Assembly (NCBI RefSeq): GCF_030814835.1
Contig: NZ_JAUSVS010000005.1
Coordinates: 248,001 to 312,000 of the forward strand
Direction of reading: 5' to 3'
Length of the DNA: 64,000 nucleotides
DNA from: Caulobacter ginsengisoli
Lineage (GTDB): Bacteria; Pseudomonadota; Alphaproteobacteria; Caulobacterales; Caulobacteraceae
Shown: in pieces, positions 52,039 through 62,964 of the stretch
How positions within the stretch are numbered: position 1 is the first letter of the stretch
Layout: every line of letters starts with the position of its first letter
The notes under the pieces: generated by a model
The model's database searches: none
What the model was told of the DNA's origin: nothing
What the model saw: only the letters and a program-made list of their open reading frames with translations
Program-made: the position numbers and the translations under genes

Positions 52039-53076
52039 CTAGCCCGCAAACACCCGGAACCGCTTGGGCGCCAGCTTGACCTTGGCCCCAACCTTCACAT
52101 GCGCCGGCAGCTCGCGTCCCGACCACTCGACGTCGAACAGCCGGCCGTTGCAGCGGCACTCGACCTTCACCGCCGCGCCGCGCGCCGCCACCGTGGCGAC
52201 GACGCAGGCCAGGCCCTCGCCGTCCTCGGGGTTCACGTCCACCTCGTGGGGGCGGAAGAAGGCAGTGACCGGGCCGTCGGCGCAGGCCTCCTCCAGCGGG
52301 AAGCTGCAGCCCTCGGCCAGCAGGCGGCCGGCCTTGACCTCGCCCTTGATCTGGTTGGCCGCGCCCAGGAAGTCGAACACGAACGGCGTCGCCGGCTGCT
52401 CATAGACCTCCTGCGGGGCGCCCAGCTGCTCGATCTGGCCGGCGCTGAGGATGGCCACGCGGTCGGCCAGGTCCAGGGCCTCTTCCTGGTCGTGGGTGAC
52501 GAAGATGGTGGTCACCCCGGTCTCGTCATGCACCCGCCGCAGCCAGTGGCGCAGCTCGCGCCGCACCTTGGCGTCCAGGGCCCCGAACGGCTCGTCGAGC
52601 AGCAGGATGCGCGGCTCGATGGCCAGGGCCCGGGCCAGGGCGACCCGCTGCTGCTGGCCGCCGGAAAGCTGGGCGGGATAGCGGCCGCCCAGGTCCTCGA
52701 GCTGGATCAGCCGCAGCAGTTCGGCGACCCGGGTCTTGATGGCCTCGCGGGTCGGGCGCTCCTTGCGGGGGCGAACCTTGAGGCCAAAGGCGATGTTCTC
52801 GGCCACGGTCATGTGGCGGAAGAGGGCGTAGTGCTGGAACACCATCCCGGCCTTGCGGGCCCGGGGCGAGAGGGCCAGGAAGTCCTCGTCGTTGAAGCGC
52901 ACCGAACCGGCGTCCGGCCGGGCCAGGCCGGCCAGGATGCGCAGCAGCGTCGTCTTGCCCGAGCCCGAGGGGCCCAGCAGGGCCAGGAACTCGCCGTCGC
53001 GGACCTCCAGCGACACCCCGCGCAGGGCGGGCGTCGAGCCGAATTCCTTGGTGATGTCGGTCAGAGTAAGCGGCAT
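52039..53076 (-). CDS. cysA: Sulfate/thiosulfate ABC transporter ATP-binding protein CysA
   Basis: 345 residues. Walker A GPSGSGKTT, ABC signature LSGGQQQR, Walker B ILLLDEPFGALD, switch His VTHDQEEALDLADR. C-terminal regulatory domain FFRPHEVDVNPEDGEG typical of CysA. Last of the sbp-cysT-cysW-cysA operon; ends 73 bases before the TetR gene. Confidence 0.95.
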   Translation of the reverse strand: MPLTLTDITKEFGSTPALRGVSLEVRDGEFLALLGPSGSGKTTLLRILAGLARPDAGSVRFNDEDFLALSPRARKAGMVFQHYALFRHMTVAENIAFGLKVRPRKERPTREAIKTRVAELLRLIQLEDLGGRYPAQLSGGQQQRVALARALAIEPRILLLDEPFGALDAKVRRELRHWLRRVHDETGVTTIFVTHDQEEALDLADRVAILSAGQIEQLGAPQEVYEQPATPFVFDFLGAANQIKGEVKAGRLLAEGCSFPLEEACADGPVTAFFRPHEVDVNPEDGEGLACVVATVAARGAAVKVECRCNGRLFDVEWSGRELPAHVKVGAKVKLAPKRFRVFAG

Positions 53077-53083
53077 GTGGTCC

Positions 53084-53929
53084 CTAGTGGCGGCGTGAGG
53101 CCGAAAGCTCGCCGGCGTAGCGCCATTCGAGTGCAGTCTTGAGGATTAGGGTGACCAGCGCCAGTCCCGCCAGCACCGAGGCGGCGGCGAAGGCGCCGAC
53201 GAAATCGTAGTCGTTGTAGAGAATCTCGACATGCAGCGGCAGGGTGTCGGTCAGGCCGCGGATATGGCCGGACACCACCGACACCGCCCCGAACTCGCCC
53301 ATCGCCCGGGCGTTGCACAGCAGCACCCCATAGAGCAGGCCCCATTTGATGTTGGGGAGGGTGATTTTCAGGAAGGTGGTGAAGCCGCCGGCCCCCAGGG
53401 TGATGGCCGCCGACTCCTCGTCGCTGCCCTGCTCCTGCATCAGCGGGATCAGCTCGCGGGCCACGAAGGGGAAGGTGACGAAGACCGTCGCCAGCACCAG
53501 GCCGGGCAGGGCGAAGATGATCTTCAGGCCCGAGTCCTGCAGCATGGGCCCGAACCAGCCGTTGGCCCCGAACAGCAGCACCCAGACCAGGCCCGAGATC
53601 ACCGGCGACACTGAGAAGGGCAGGTCGATCAGGGTGGTCAGCAGGCTCTTGCCGGCGAAGTTGAACTTGGCGATGGCCCAGGCGGCAGCCACCCCGAACA
53701 CCGCGTTCAGCGGCACCGAGATGCCGGAGACCAGCAGGGTCAGCTTGATGGCCGCCCAGGCGTCGGGCTCCTTGAAGCTGTCCAGATAGGTCTGGACCCC
53801 CTTGGCGAAGGCCTCGGTGAACACCACGATCAGCGGGAAGACGATCAGGACGCCCATATAGCCCAGCGCCAGGAACAGCAGGATCAGCCCGGCGCTCGAG
53901 CCCGAGCGGGTCTTGAGAAGGGCGGCCAT
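53084..53929 (-). CDS. cysW: Sulfate ABC transporter permease CysW
   Basis: 281 residues from the ATG at 53929, overlapping the cysT stop. Six hydrophobic segments; permease EAA-type loop near [29 protein letters not shown]. Partners CysT in the inner membrane. Seven bases separate it from cysA. The longer frame to 53959 lies inside cysT and is unlikely. Confidence 0.93.
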   Translation of the reverse strand: MAALLKTRSGSSAGLILLFLALGYMGVLIVFPLIVVFTEAFAKGVQTYLDSFKEPDAWAAIKLTLLVSGISVPLNAVFGVAAAWAIAKFNFAGKSLLTTLIDLPFSVSPVISGLVWVLLFGANGWFGPMLQDSGLKIIFALPGLVLATVFVTFPFVARELIPLMQEQGSDEESAAITLGAGGFTTFLKITLPNIKWGLLYGVLLCNARAMGEFGAVSVVSGHIRGLTDTLPLHVEILYNDYDFVGAFAAASVLAGLALVTLILKTALEWRYAGELSASRRH

Positions 53930-54786
53930 CAGCGCACCTTGCCCCGGCTGGAGAGCCACAGCTGGATCAGGTTGAAGACCAGCAGCACCCCGAACGACAG
54001 GCCCAGCATGGCCAGGCCCACCGTGGCGGCGCCGGCATAGTCATACTGTTCCAGCTTGATGACGATCAGCAGGGGCGAGATCTCCGAGACCATCGGCATG
54101 TTGCCGGCGATGAAGATCACCGAGCCGTATTCACCGACGGCGCGGGCGAACGCCAGGCCCGTGCCGGTGATCAGGGCCGGGGCGATGGCCGGCAGGATGA
54201 TGCGCACCGCCCGCTGGATGGCGTTGGCCCCCAGGGTCTCGGCCGCCTCCTCGACGTCGCGGCGCATGTCCTGCATGACCGGCTGCAGGGTGCGGACCAC
54301 GAAGGGCAGGCCGACGAAGGCCAGGGCGATGACCACGCCCAGCGGGCTGTAGGCGGTCTTGATCCCGACCCTGGCGAACAGCTCGCCCAGGGGGCCGTGG
54401 GGGCCGTAGATGGTGGTCAGTGCGATGCCGGCCACGGCGGTCGGCAGGGCGAAGGGCAGGTCGACCAGGGCGTCGACGATCTTCCGGCCCGGGAAATCCT
54501 GGCGCACCAGCACCCAGGTGACGATCAGCCCCATCACCGCATTGATCCCCGCCGCCAGGGCCGCCGCCCCGAAGCTGAGGCGCAGCGAGGCCAGCACGCG
54601 CGGCTCGCTCAGGGTCTTGAGAATGCCGTGGACGCCGTGCTCCCAGGGCCGCAGCGCCAGGGCCGTCAGCGGGATCAGCACGATGACGCTGAGATAGAAG
54701 ATGGTGAATCCCAGCGACAGCCCGAACCCGGGCAGCACCCCGGGGTCGCGCCAGAACAGGCGGCGGCGGGCAGTCAGTGCGGCCAT
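53929..54786 (-). CDS. cysT: Sulfate ABC transporter permease CysT
   Basis: 285 residues, six membrane segments; EAA loop in [24 protein letters not shown]-terminal [19 protein letters not shown]. Forms the channel with CysW. Three bases after the sbp stop and overlapping cysW. Confidence 0.93.
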   Translation of the reverse strand: MAALTARRRLFWRDPGVLPGFGLSLGFTIFYLSVIVLIPLTALALRPWEHGVHGILKTLSEPRVLASLRLSFGAAALAAGINAVMGLIVTWVLVRQDFPGRKIVDALVDLPFALPTAVAGIALTTIYGPHGPLGELFARVGIKTAYSPLGVVIALAFVGLPFVVRTLQPVMQDMRRDVEEAAETLGANAIQRAVRIILPAIAPALITGTGLAFARAVGEYGSVIFIAGNMPMVSEISPLLIVIKLEQYDYAGAATVGLAMLGLSFGVLLVFNLIQLWLSSRGKVR

Positions 54787-54789
54787 CCG

Positions 54790-55818
54790 TCAGCCGGGCT
54801 TGTAGAGGTTGTCGAACAGCCCGCCGTCGGCGAAATGCCGGGCCTGGGCCGCCTTCCAGCCGCCGAAGTCGGCGATGGTCTTCATCGCCAGTTTCGGGAA
54901 GCGGTCGGCGTATTTGGCCAGAACCGTCGCATCGGTCGGCCGGTAGTACTGCCCGGCGATCAGCTCCTGGGCGCCGGGGGTGTAGAGGGTCTTGAGATAC
55001 GCCTCGGCGACCGCCTGCGTGCCGTGCCGCTCGACGATCTTGTCGACCACGGCGACCGGCGGCTCGGCCAGGACCGAGAGGCTGGGCAGCACGACTTCCA
55101 GCTTGTCGGCGCCCAGTTCGTCGATGGCCAGATAGGCCTCGTTCTCCCAGGCCAGCAGCACATCGCCCAGGCCGTTCTTGACGAAGGTGTTGGTCGCCCC
55201 GCGCGCGCCGCTGTCCAGCACCGGCACATGCTTGAAGAGGTCGGTGACATAGGCCTGGGCGGCCGCCTCCGAGCCGCCGCTCTTGAGACCATAGGCCCAG
55301 GCGGCCAGGTAGTTCCAGCGCGCGCCGCCGGAGGTCTTGGGGTTGGGGGTGATAACCTGGACGCCCGGCTTCACCAGGTCGCCCCAGTCCTTGATCGCCT
55401 TGGGGTTCCCCTTGCGGACCAGGAAGACGATGGTCGAGGTGTAGGGGCAGCTGTTGTTGGGCAGGCGCCCCTGCCAGTCGGCGGCGATCAGCCCCTTGGC
55501 CGCGATGATGTCGATATCGGCCGCCAGGGCCAGGGTGACGACGTCGGCCTCCAGCCCGTCGATCACCGCCCGGGCCTGCTTGCCCGAGCCGCCGTGCGAC
55601 TGGTTGACGGTCAGCGCGCCCCTGCCCTGGGCCGCCCAGTCCTTGGCGAAAAAGGCGTCGTAGGCCTTGTAGAGCTCGCGGGTCGGATCGTAGCTGACAT
55701 TGAGCAGGGTCTTGGCGCCCGCCCCGGCCGGCGCCTTGGGCGAACAGGCGGCCAGCGCCGCCGTCCCGAACCCGCCCACGAGGAGCGCCCGGCGGTCCAT
55801 TCCGTTGATCAAGCTCAT
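54790..55818 (-). CDS. sbp: Sulfate-binding protein, lipoprotein form
   Basis: 342 residues. N-terminus with [18 protein letters not shown]: twin Arg and lipobox, so a lipid-anchored binding protein. Family segments [48 protein letters not shown], and [10 protein letters not shown]. Captures periplasmic sulfate for CysTWA. First gene of the minus-strand operon. Confidence 0.93.
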   Translation of the reverse strand: MSLINGMDRRALLVGGFGTAALAACSPKAPAGAGAKTLLNVSYDPTRELYKAYDAFFAKDWAAQGRGALTVNQSHGGSGKQARAVIDGLEADVVTLALAADIDIIAAKGLIAADWQGRLPNNSCPYTSTIVFLVRKGNPKAIKDWGDLVKPGVQVITPNPKTSGGARWNYLAAWAYGLKSGGSEAAAQAYVTDLFKHVPVLDSGARGATNTFVKNGLGDVLLAWENEAYLAIDELGADKLEVVLPSLSVLAEPPVAVVDKIVERHGTQAVAEAYLKTLYTPGAQELIAGQYYRPTDATVLAKYADRFPKLAMKTIADFGGWKAAQARHFADGGLFDNLYKPG

Positions 55819-56048
55819 CTTGGCCGGCTCCCGTCCCGATCGTCGGCGTGTGGGGCTTAACGTCTAACCGCTATATCCTATGTGTCTAGTAGAGATTATC
55901 TGAGGAGGCGCGCAGTTCCCCTCAGCCCCTCCTAACGCGCGAGCGCGGCGTATGGTTCTGTCCAGCTTCCGAACCCCGGTTTCGCGGAACAGGGATCGCC
56001 AAAGCCCACCGCCTGGTTCATTATTTTTGGCTGTTGGGGGGAAAACAC
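55819..56048. other. Intergenic region between sbp and the RTX gene
   Basis: About 230 bases carrying the divergent promoters. An AT-richer stretch at about 55868-55905 (CTATATCC, TCTAGTAGAGATTA) is the likely promoter area of the sulfate operon. No CysB-type site could be identified. A G-run at 56034-56042 precedes the RTX start as its ribosome binding site. Confidence 0.5.
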
Positions 56049-59000
56049 ATGCCCGTGCAATTCACTGAAGGCAGCCTCGGCGGCGCCCCGGCGCCCTCGA
56101 CCGGCCTGCGCCAGCTCGTCGGCGACTTCGACAACGACGGCGACATCGACTTCTTCGGCCAGCTGGTCGGTTCCGACGCCTATGTCTTCTACCGCAACAA
56201 CGGCAGCGGCGTCTTCACGGCGATCGCCCAGGCCTCGTCCCCCTTCGCCGGCATCACCTTCCCGGGCAACGTCAGCGACACCTGGCGGGTCGGCGATTTC
56301 GATGGCGATGGCGATGACGATGTCTGGGTCATCCAGGCCAACTCGACGGGCCTCTTCTACCGCCAGGCCGCCGGCGTCTTCACCAGCGTTTCCAGCGCCG
56401 CCTTCCCGAGCGACCACACGGGGAGCTCCCGGTTCCTGACGGCCGACTTCAACGGCGATGGGGCGGTCGACATCCTCTATCAGACCGGCGGCACGGGTTC
56501 GGCCTTCAGCTATTCGGCCAGCAATGGCTCGGGCGGTTTCACCAACGTCGCCCAGGCCAGTTCTCCGTTCGCCGGCCTGACCCTGCCCGACTAGATATCG
56601 GCCCACATGTACCGGGCCGGCGATTTCGACGGCGATGGCGATGTCGACATCTGGGTCAGCCGTTCCCTGGTCGGCGGCAGCGGCAACTTCTACTTCCGCA
56701 ACGACGGCGCCAGTTTCACCTCGGTCAGCGCCTCGACCTTCCCGATCCTGGAGTTTCCCATCCGGGCGGTAAACGGCGACTTCGACGGCGACGGCGATGA
56801 CGACATTCTCTATCAGGTCAGCGGCAACGGCTCGCTGTTCCGCTATGCGCGGTCCAACGGCGACGGAACCTTTACCGACTTCGCCCAGTCCGCCTCACCC
56901 TTCGCCGGGCTGACCCTGCAGGACTTCGGATCCCTCAACTACCGGGTCTTCGACTTCAACGGCGACGGCCGGCTCGATCTGTGGACCGTCGCCAGTTCGA
57001 CCGCCCATATCTACTATGGCGCCGGCGCCCCGCCGACCCTGGTCAGCGCCACCCCGGCCGACAACGCCACCGGCGTCTCCACCACCGCCGACATCGTCCT
57101 GACCTTCGACCAGACGGTCGCCAAGGGAACCGGCAACATCTACATCGTCCGCACCAGCGACGACACGGTGGTCGAGACCATCGACGTGACCAGCGGCCTG
57201 GTCAGCGGCGCGGCCGCCGCCTGGACAATCAACCCCTCCATCACCCTGACGGCCGGGACGGCCTATGCGGTGCGGATGGATTCGACGGTGTTTGTCGACA
57301 CCACCGGCGGGGCCTTCGACGGCATCCACGACAACACCACCCTGAACTTCACCACCGCCGCGGCCGGGGCGGTGGCCAACGACGATACCGCCAGCGTCAA
57401 TGAGAATGCGGTGCTGTCCACGACGGTCGCTGGCAATGACACCGGCTTCACGACGGTCACCGCGGTCAATGGCAACGCCGCCAGCGTCGGGACCCAGATC
57501 ACCCTGCCCAGCGGCGCCCTGCTGACGCTGAACGCCAACGGCGCCTACAGCTACGATCCCAACCACATCTACGACTATCTGGGCGGGCCGGCTTCGGGGG
57601 CGACCAATCTCAGCACCACCGACACCTTCAGCTACACGGTGAATGGCGGCGATACGGCGACGGTCACGGTAACCATCAACGGTATCGACTCCAGCGGAGA
57701 CGTGCTGGCCGGCGACGGCGGCGCCAACACCATCACCGGCGGCTCCGGCGACGACATCGTCAATGCCGGCGGCGGCAGCGATAGCCTGACCGGCGGCTCC
57801 GGCAAGGACATCCTCTACGGCGACGCCGGTGATGATATCATCGACGCCGGGTCGGAAGGCGACTGGCTGGACGGAGGCCTCGGCGCCGACACCATGTCCG
57901 GCGGCACGGGCGATGACACCTATGTCGTCGACGACCCGAACGACGTCACCACCGAAGGCGCGGGCGCGGGCAACGACGTTGTCCGCTCCACCATCAACTG
58001 GACCCTTGGCTCGAACATCGAACGGCTGATCCTGGACGGCACGGCCGACATCAACGGCACGGGCAACAGCCTGGCCAACACCATGGTCGGCAACAGCGGC
58101 GCCAATATCCTGGACGGTGGCGACGGCGAGGACATCATCAAGGGTGGGGCCGGCGACGACACCCTGCTGGGCGGCAACGGCGCCGACATGCTCTACGGCG
58201 GCGACGGGACCGACGACCTGGACGGCCAGGGCGACAACGACCGGCTCGACGGCGGGATCGGCGACGACATCCTGTTCGGCGGCTCGGGCAACGACATCCT
58301 GGACGGGGGCGCCGACAACGACACCCTCAACGGCGGTATCGGGGCCGATCAGCTCAACGGCGGAATCGGGACCGACATCCTGAGCGGCGGCGACGGCAAC
58401 GACGTCATGGACGGGGGAACTGGGGCGGACGCCATGACCGGCGGGCTGGGCGACGACACCTTCTATGTCGACAACGCCGGCGACACGACGGTCGAAGCCG
58501 GCGGCGAAGGTTCGGACGTCGTCCGGGCCTCGATTACCTGGACCCTGGCGGCCAACACCGAGATCCTGATCCAGGAGGGCTCGGCCAGCATCGATGGGAC
58601 CGGTAACGGCCTGGCCAACGCGCTGAACGGCAACGGCGGGGCCAACGTCCTCGACGGCGGCGGCGGCGACGACGTGCTCAAGGGCTTCAATGGCAACGAC
58701 ACGCTGATCGGCGGAACCGGGGCCGATATCCTGGTCGGCGGGGCGGGGACCGACACCTTCAAGGTGCGCCAGGAGTCGGTGATCCAGAGTCATCTCGGCG
58801 GGACGGTAGAGGTCGACACGGTCAACGACCTGATCCTGGCGCAGGGGGACAGGCTGGATCTGTCAGCCATCGACGCCGACAGCTCCACTGGGACGGACGA
58901 CGCCTTTCATCTGGTCGGCGGCTTCACCCACCATGCCGGCGAGATGACGCTGAGCTTTGCGGGCGGGATCACCCTTCTTTCGCTCGACGTCGATGGCGAC

Positions 59001-59069
59001 GGCTCGGCCGACTACCGCATGAAGATCAGCGGCGATGTCCACCTCGATAGCGGCGGCTGGGTCCTGTAG
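56049..59069 (+). pseudogene. RTX protein with FG-GAP/VCBS repeats, broken by in-frame TAG
   Basis: Would be about 1006 residues. Codon 182 (56592-56594) is TAG; the frame continues without shift. Repeats on both sides match (SPFAGITFPG..., [10 protein letters not shown][stop][26 protein letters not shown]...), so it was one gene. After the stop there is only an ATG at 56607 with no ribosome binding site. Domains: FG-GAP-type DFDGDGD repeats to about 320, a Big_5-like domain ([19 protein letters not shown]), a VCBS/cadherin-like domain, then RTX nonapeptides GGxGxD and the C-terminal DSGGWVL. No signal peptide: expected type I secretion. Could be read through, mutated, or a sequencing error. 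Confidence 0.85.
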
Positions 59070-59111
59070 CGAAAGACAATCGCTAAAGCCGTCGCCGCTT
59101 GGCGGCCGCCG

Positions 59112-59465
59112 TCAAACCACCCGGCGAGGCGCGGCCGTCGCCGGGTCGCCGCTATTGGGCGTGCCGGTGGGCTCGATCAGCAGCAGGTGGACCTCCTCCC
59201 GCGCCACGGGGCGGTGCTCGACGCCCTTGGGGACCACGAACAGCTCGCCCGGGCCCAGCGAGACGGTGCGGTCGCGCAGTTCGATGTCGAGTTGGACCTT
59301 CAGCACCAGGAAGAAGTCGTCGGTGTCCTCGTGGACATGCCAGTGGTAGGGGCCCTCGACCTTGACGACCATGATGTCGTGGCCGTTGAACTCGGCCACG
59401 GTCCGGGGGGCGTAGTGGTCGGAAAACAGGGCCAGCTTCTCGGCCAGCACGACCTTGTCCGACAT
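59112..59465 (-). CDS. Cupin-domain protein
   Basis: 117 residues. One cupin motif with metal-type ligands HWHVHEDTDDFFLVL (His pair and Glu) and LGPGELFVVPKGVEHRPV. Probably binds a metal; function unknown. Divergent from the TetR gene at 59616, with a 150-base gap. Confidence 0.85.
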   Translation of the reverse strand: MSDKVVLAEKLALFSDHYAPRTVAEFNGHDIMVVKVEGPYHWHVHEDTDDFFLVLKVQLDIELRDRTVSLGPGELFVVPKGVEHRPVAREEVHLLLIEPTGTPNSGDPATAAPRRVV

Positions 59466-59615
59466 GACATTCGCTCCTCAATCGCCTGGTTCCGATATGG
59501 CGTGCGGCGAGGCCGGCGCAAGGCGCGAATCCTCGCCCTTTCCCCTGGACGCCAGGGCCCTGGCGTGACGTACTGCGCCCCACCCATTCTGGGGTGTCGG
59601 GGGCCTCTGTCGCCA

Positions 59616-60224
59616 ATGCGTGACGAACTGCACGACCAGCGGCGGCGCAAGATCGTCGAGGCCGCCCGCCAGGTGTTTCTGGGCACCGATTTCGAGCGGG
59701 CGACGGTGAACGCGGTGGCCAAGCTGGCGCGGGTCTCCAGCGCCACGGTCTATATCTATTTCGAGAACAAGGACCGCCTGTTCGAGGCCGTCACCGACAT
59801 AGCGCTCGCCCCCTTCGAGCGGACCTTCGTCGACCTGGAGCCGCTCGACGGCGATCCGGAGACGGTGCTGATGCGCTTCGCCGAGGGGTATTTCCGCTTC
59901 CTGGTCGATCCGGGCGTGCGGGGCTTCTACCGCATCGTGGTGGCCGAGGCCGACCATCGGCCCGAGCTGGGGGCGCGGATGCACGTCCTGTCGCACCAGA
60001 TGTTCGGGGCGGTGCTACGCCGCCGCTTCGCCCGCTTCAACGCCGAGGGGATGCTGGCCATTCCCGACCCGGCCCTGTCGGCCCGGCTGTTCCAGGGCAT
60101 GCTGGAGCACGCGGCCCTGACCATCCCCCTGTTCCGCGGCTCCGGCGCGCCGCCGCTGCATGAGGAACAGCCCTACTGCACGGAGGTGGTGCGGGTCTTC
60201 CTGGCCGGTCATCGCCGGGCCTGA
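59616..60224 (+). CDS. TetR-family transcriptional regulator
   Basis: 202 residues. HTH TVNAVAKLARVSSATVYIYFENKDRLF near 29-56. C-terminal TetR_C segment typical of the AcrR-like class (FRFLVDPGVRGFYRIVVAEADHRPELG). Divergent from the cupin gene. No operator palindrome was identified in the short gap. A strong terminator follows its stop. Confidence 0.9.
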   Translation: MRDELHDQRRRKIVEAARQVFLGTDFERATVNAVAKLARVSSATVYIYFENKDRLFEAVTDIALAPFERTFVDLEPLDGDPETVLMRFAEGYFRFLVDPGVRGFYRIVVAEADHRPELGARMHVLSHQMFGAVLRRRFARFNAEGMLAIPDPALSARLFQGMLEHAALTIPLFRGSGAPPLHEEQPYCTEVVRVFLAGHRRA

Positions 60225-60226
60225 GC

Positions 60227-60249
60227 GGAAAACGGAGTCTCCGTTTTCC
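60227..60249 (+). terminator. Terminator after the TetR gene
   Basis: GGAAAACGGAG and CTCCGTTTTCC are perfect inverted arms around a single T, directly after the TetR stop, with T-rich CCTTTGG following. In the RNA the loop would widen to a few bases. Similar core at 62834-62850. Confidence 0.75.
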
Positions 60250-60325
60250 TTTGGCGACCTTGTTTCCCCGCCCTCGCCGACCTTAACGATGCGGCCTGAC
60301 GCCAAGCATCGTTCAGGTCAGCCTC

Positions 60326-62824
60326 ATGCCGTTCCATCCCGACGTCAACACGGCGACTCTGAACGGGTACAGCGGTTTCGAATTTGTCGGGACCGTCCAG
60401 TCCAGCTTCACCGGCAGGTCGGTGGCCTCGATCGGTGACTTCAATGGCGACGGCTATGAGGACTTCATCGTCGGCGCGCCCTACGCCAGCGGCAGCATCA
60501 ACGCCAGCGGCGTTTCCTATGTGATCTTCGGCCACCCGGGCTTCACGCCGCCCAATTTTCCCACCAGCTACCTGACCGGCTACAACGGCTTCACCATCAA
60601 CGGCGCCAGCGCCGGCGAGCATGCCGGCCTGTCGGTGGCCGGCGGCGGCGACCTCAACGGCGACGGCTTCGACGACCTGGTGATCGGGGCGCCTGACGCG
60701 GGCGGCTACGGCGCACAGGTGGGGGCGGTCTATGTGGTGTTCGGCCATGCCGGCCCCGCGCCTCGCACCCTGGAACTGAGCAGCCTGAACGGGACCAACG
60801 GCTTCAAGGTGGTCGGCGCGGCGCTGGGTGATGCTGTCGGTTCGTCGGTCGCCCTGGGCCCGGATATCAACCATGACGGCTTCGCCGATCTGGTCATCGG
60901 CGCGCCGGGGACGGACTTCAACGGGACGGACTCCGGTTCGGTCTTTGTGGTGACCGGCCATCCCGGAGCGTTCGCGCCTGTCATCAACCTCAACGCCGGC
61001 GCCAACATGCGGCTGGACGGGGTCGCCGCCGGCGATCGCGTCGGCACGGCGGTCAGCGCGGCGGGCGACTTCGACGGCGACAGCTTCCAGGACCTGATCA
61101 TCGGGGCGCCGGGCACGGGGGCCAATGACGCCGGTTCGGCCTATGTGGTGCTGGGTCCGCTGAACGTCGCGGGCGCCGCCAGCCTGGCGGGGGTGACGGG
61201 CATCTTCGGTTTCCGGTTCGACGGGACCTGGTTCTCCAACGGCTTCCGCATCTCGGCGTCCGGGACCGGAGATCTCAACGGCGACGGCTTCGACGACGTG
61301 GTCGTGGGGATGTATTCGGCCGGCCCCGGCGGCCAGAGCCAGGGCGCGGCCTATGTCGTGTTCGGCCGGGGCGACTACGCCTATACGACCCTGTCGGCCA
61401 GCCAACTGAACGGCTCGAACGGCTTCACGGTCACCGGCTCCGCGGCCGGTGAGTGCCTCGGCTATTCGGTGGCCGGCGCGGGCGATGTCGATGGCGACGG
61501 CTTCGACGATCTGCTCATCGGCGAGGGCAACTTCTTGAGCGCCAAGGCCGTCCTGGTGTTCGGACACGGCGGCGCGTTCGCCCCCACCTTGAACACCGCC
61601 CAGATCGACGGGACCAACGGTTTTCACTTCACCTCGCCCGGACAGGTTGCTGGTGCGGCGGTGGCCGGAATCGGCGACTTCAACGGCGACGGCTCCGACG
61701 ACCTGCTGCTGGGCGCCCCGGGGATCGGCGTGAACTTCTCCTTCACCGGCGGCGCCTTCCTGGTGCTCAACCCGGCCCCGCTCATCCCCATCGACAACTT
61801 CACGGGCACCATCGCCGACGAGACCCACAGCGGCGGGGCGGGGAACGACAGCCTGAGCGGCGCCGGCGGCAAGGACGTGCTGTACGGCCTGGGCGGCGCC
61901 GACACCCTGAACGGCGACGCGGCCAACGACACCCTCTATGGCGGGGCCGGGAACGACACCGTCAATGGCGGGCTGGGCAACGACATCCTAAACGGCGACG
62001 ACGGCAATGACGGCCTGAACGGCGGCGATGGGGCCGACAAGCTCAACGGCGGGGCGGGGATCGATACGCTGAACGGCGGGGCCGGGGCCGACCAGATGTC
62101 GGGCGGCAACGGCGACGACACCCTGAACGGCGGGGCGGACAATGACAGCCTGGATGGCGGCGCGGGCGCCGACGCCATGACCGGCGGGACGGGTAACGAC
62201 ATCTACTTCGTCGACAACGCCGGCGACACGACGGTCGAGCTGGCCGGCGAGGGGATCGACATCGTCCGGGCCAGCCTGGGCTGGACCCTGGGCGCCAATG
62301 TCGAGCAGCTCGAACTGCAGGGCTCGGGCGATATCAACGGGACCGGCAACGAGCTGGCCAACCGCCTGGCCGGCAATGCTGGAGGCAATACGCTGAGCGG
62401 CCTGGCTGGGGTGGACACCCTCGACGGCGGGGCGGGCAATGACCGCCTCATCGGCGGGACCGGCAACGACCTGATGACCGGCGGCTCGGGCGCGGATGCG
62501 TTCGTGGTGCTGGCCGAGAGCGTCTATTCCAGCAGGGCGCCGGCGGGGCGGACGCTGGAGATCGACCAGGTCTACGACCTGAAGGCCTCCGAGAGCGACA
62601 GGCTGGATCTGTCGGCCATCGACGCCAATACCGCCACCCTCGTCGATGACCCCTTCCACCTGGTCGGCGCCTTCACCAGGCATGCGGGCGAGATGACCCT
62701 GGCCTACACGGCCTCGAGCAACATCACCCTGCTCAGCCTGGATGCCGATGGCGACGGCAAGGCCGACTACCAGATGAAGATCACCGGCGACGCGCATCTG
62801 GATAGCGGCGGCTGGGTGCTCTGA
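60326..62824 (+). CDS. RTX protein with integrin-like FG-GAP propeller
   Basis: 832 residues, no signal peptide. N-terminal about 480 residues hold seven FG-GAP repeats ([46 protein letters not shown]) with Ca-binding DxDGDGxxD loops, a predicted beta-propeller. Then RTX repeats ([13 protein letters not shown]... [11 protein letters not shown]) and the tail [17 protein letters not shown] shared with the broken RTX gene. Probably exported by a type I system, which is not in the window. Adhesion or surface role is inference. Confidence 0.9.
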   Translation: MPFHPDVNTATLNGYSGFEFVGTVQSSFTGRSVASIGDFNGDGYEDFIVGAPYASGSINASGVSYVIFGHPGFTPPNFPTSYLTGYNGFTINGASAGEHAGLSVAGGGDLNGDGFDDLVIGAPDAGGYGAQVGAVYVVFGHAGPAPRTLELSSLNGTNGFKVVGAALGDAVGSSVALGPDINHDGFADLVIGAPGTDFNGTDSGSVFVVTGHPGAFAPVINLNAGANMRLDGVAAGDRVGTAVSAAGDFDGDSFQDLIIGAPGTGANDAGSAYVVLGPLNVAGAASLAGVTGIFGFRFDGTWFSNGFRISASGTGDLNGDGFDDVVVGMYSAGPGGQSQGAAYVVFGRGDYAYTTLSASQLNGSNGFTVTGSAAGECLGYSVAGAGDVDGDGFDDLLIGEGNFLSAKAVLVFGHGGAFAPTLNTAQIDGTNGFHFTSPGQVAGAAVAGIGDFNGDGSDDLLLGAPGIGVNFSFTGGAFLVLNPAPLIPIDNFTGTIADETHSGGAGNDSLSGAGGKDVLYGLGGADTLNGDAANDTLYGGAGNDTVNGGLGNDILNGDDGNDGLNGGDGADKLNGGAGIDTLNGGAGADQMSGGNGDDTLNGGADNDSLDGGAGADAMTGGTGNDIYFVDNAGDTTVELAGEGIDIVRASLGWTLGANVEQLELQGSGDINGTGNELANRLAGNAGGNTLSGLAGVDTLDGGAGNDRLIGGTGNDLMTGGSGADAFVVLAESVYSSRAPAGRTLEIDQVYDLKASESDRLDLSAIDANTATLVDDPFHLVGAFTRHAGEMTLAYTASSNITLLSLDADGDGKADYQMKITGDAHLDSGGWVL

Positions 62825-62833
62825 GGGGCTGAA

Positions 62834-62850
62834 AAACGGAGTCTCCGTTT
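62834..62850 (+). terminator. Terminator after the RTX gene
   Basis: AAACGGAG-T-CTCCGTTT, preceded by GAA and followed by CCCGG, 9 bases after the stop. Same core ACGGAGTCTCCGT as the terminator after the TetR gene. Confidence 0.6.
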
Positions 62851-62964
62851 CCCGGTCCAGCCCTTGCCGCCAGCGAACGCTGGTCTGTAATGCGCGCCTC
62901 AGGCGGGAAGTTGGCAAGGGGTTAGCGCCAACCGGGATTCCGCCGCCGGACGGAGGACAGTCCC

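Noticed and set aside
56895-58793. Minus-strand frame opposite the RTX gene
   Set aside because: The GGxGxD repeats give a repetitive Val/Ala/Asp antisense reading; no independent signal.
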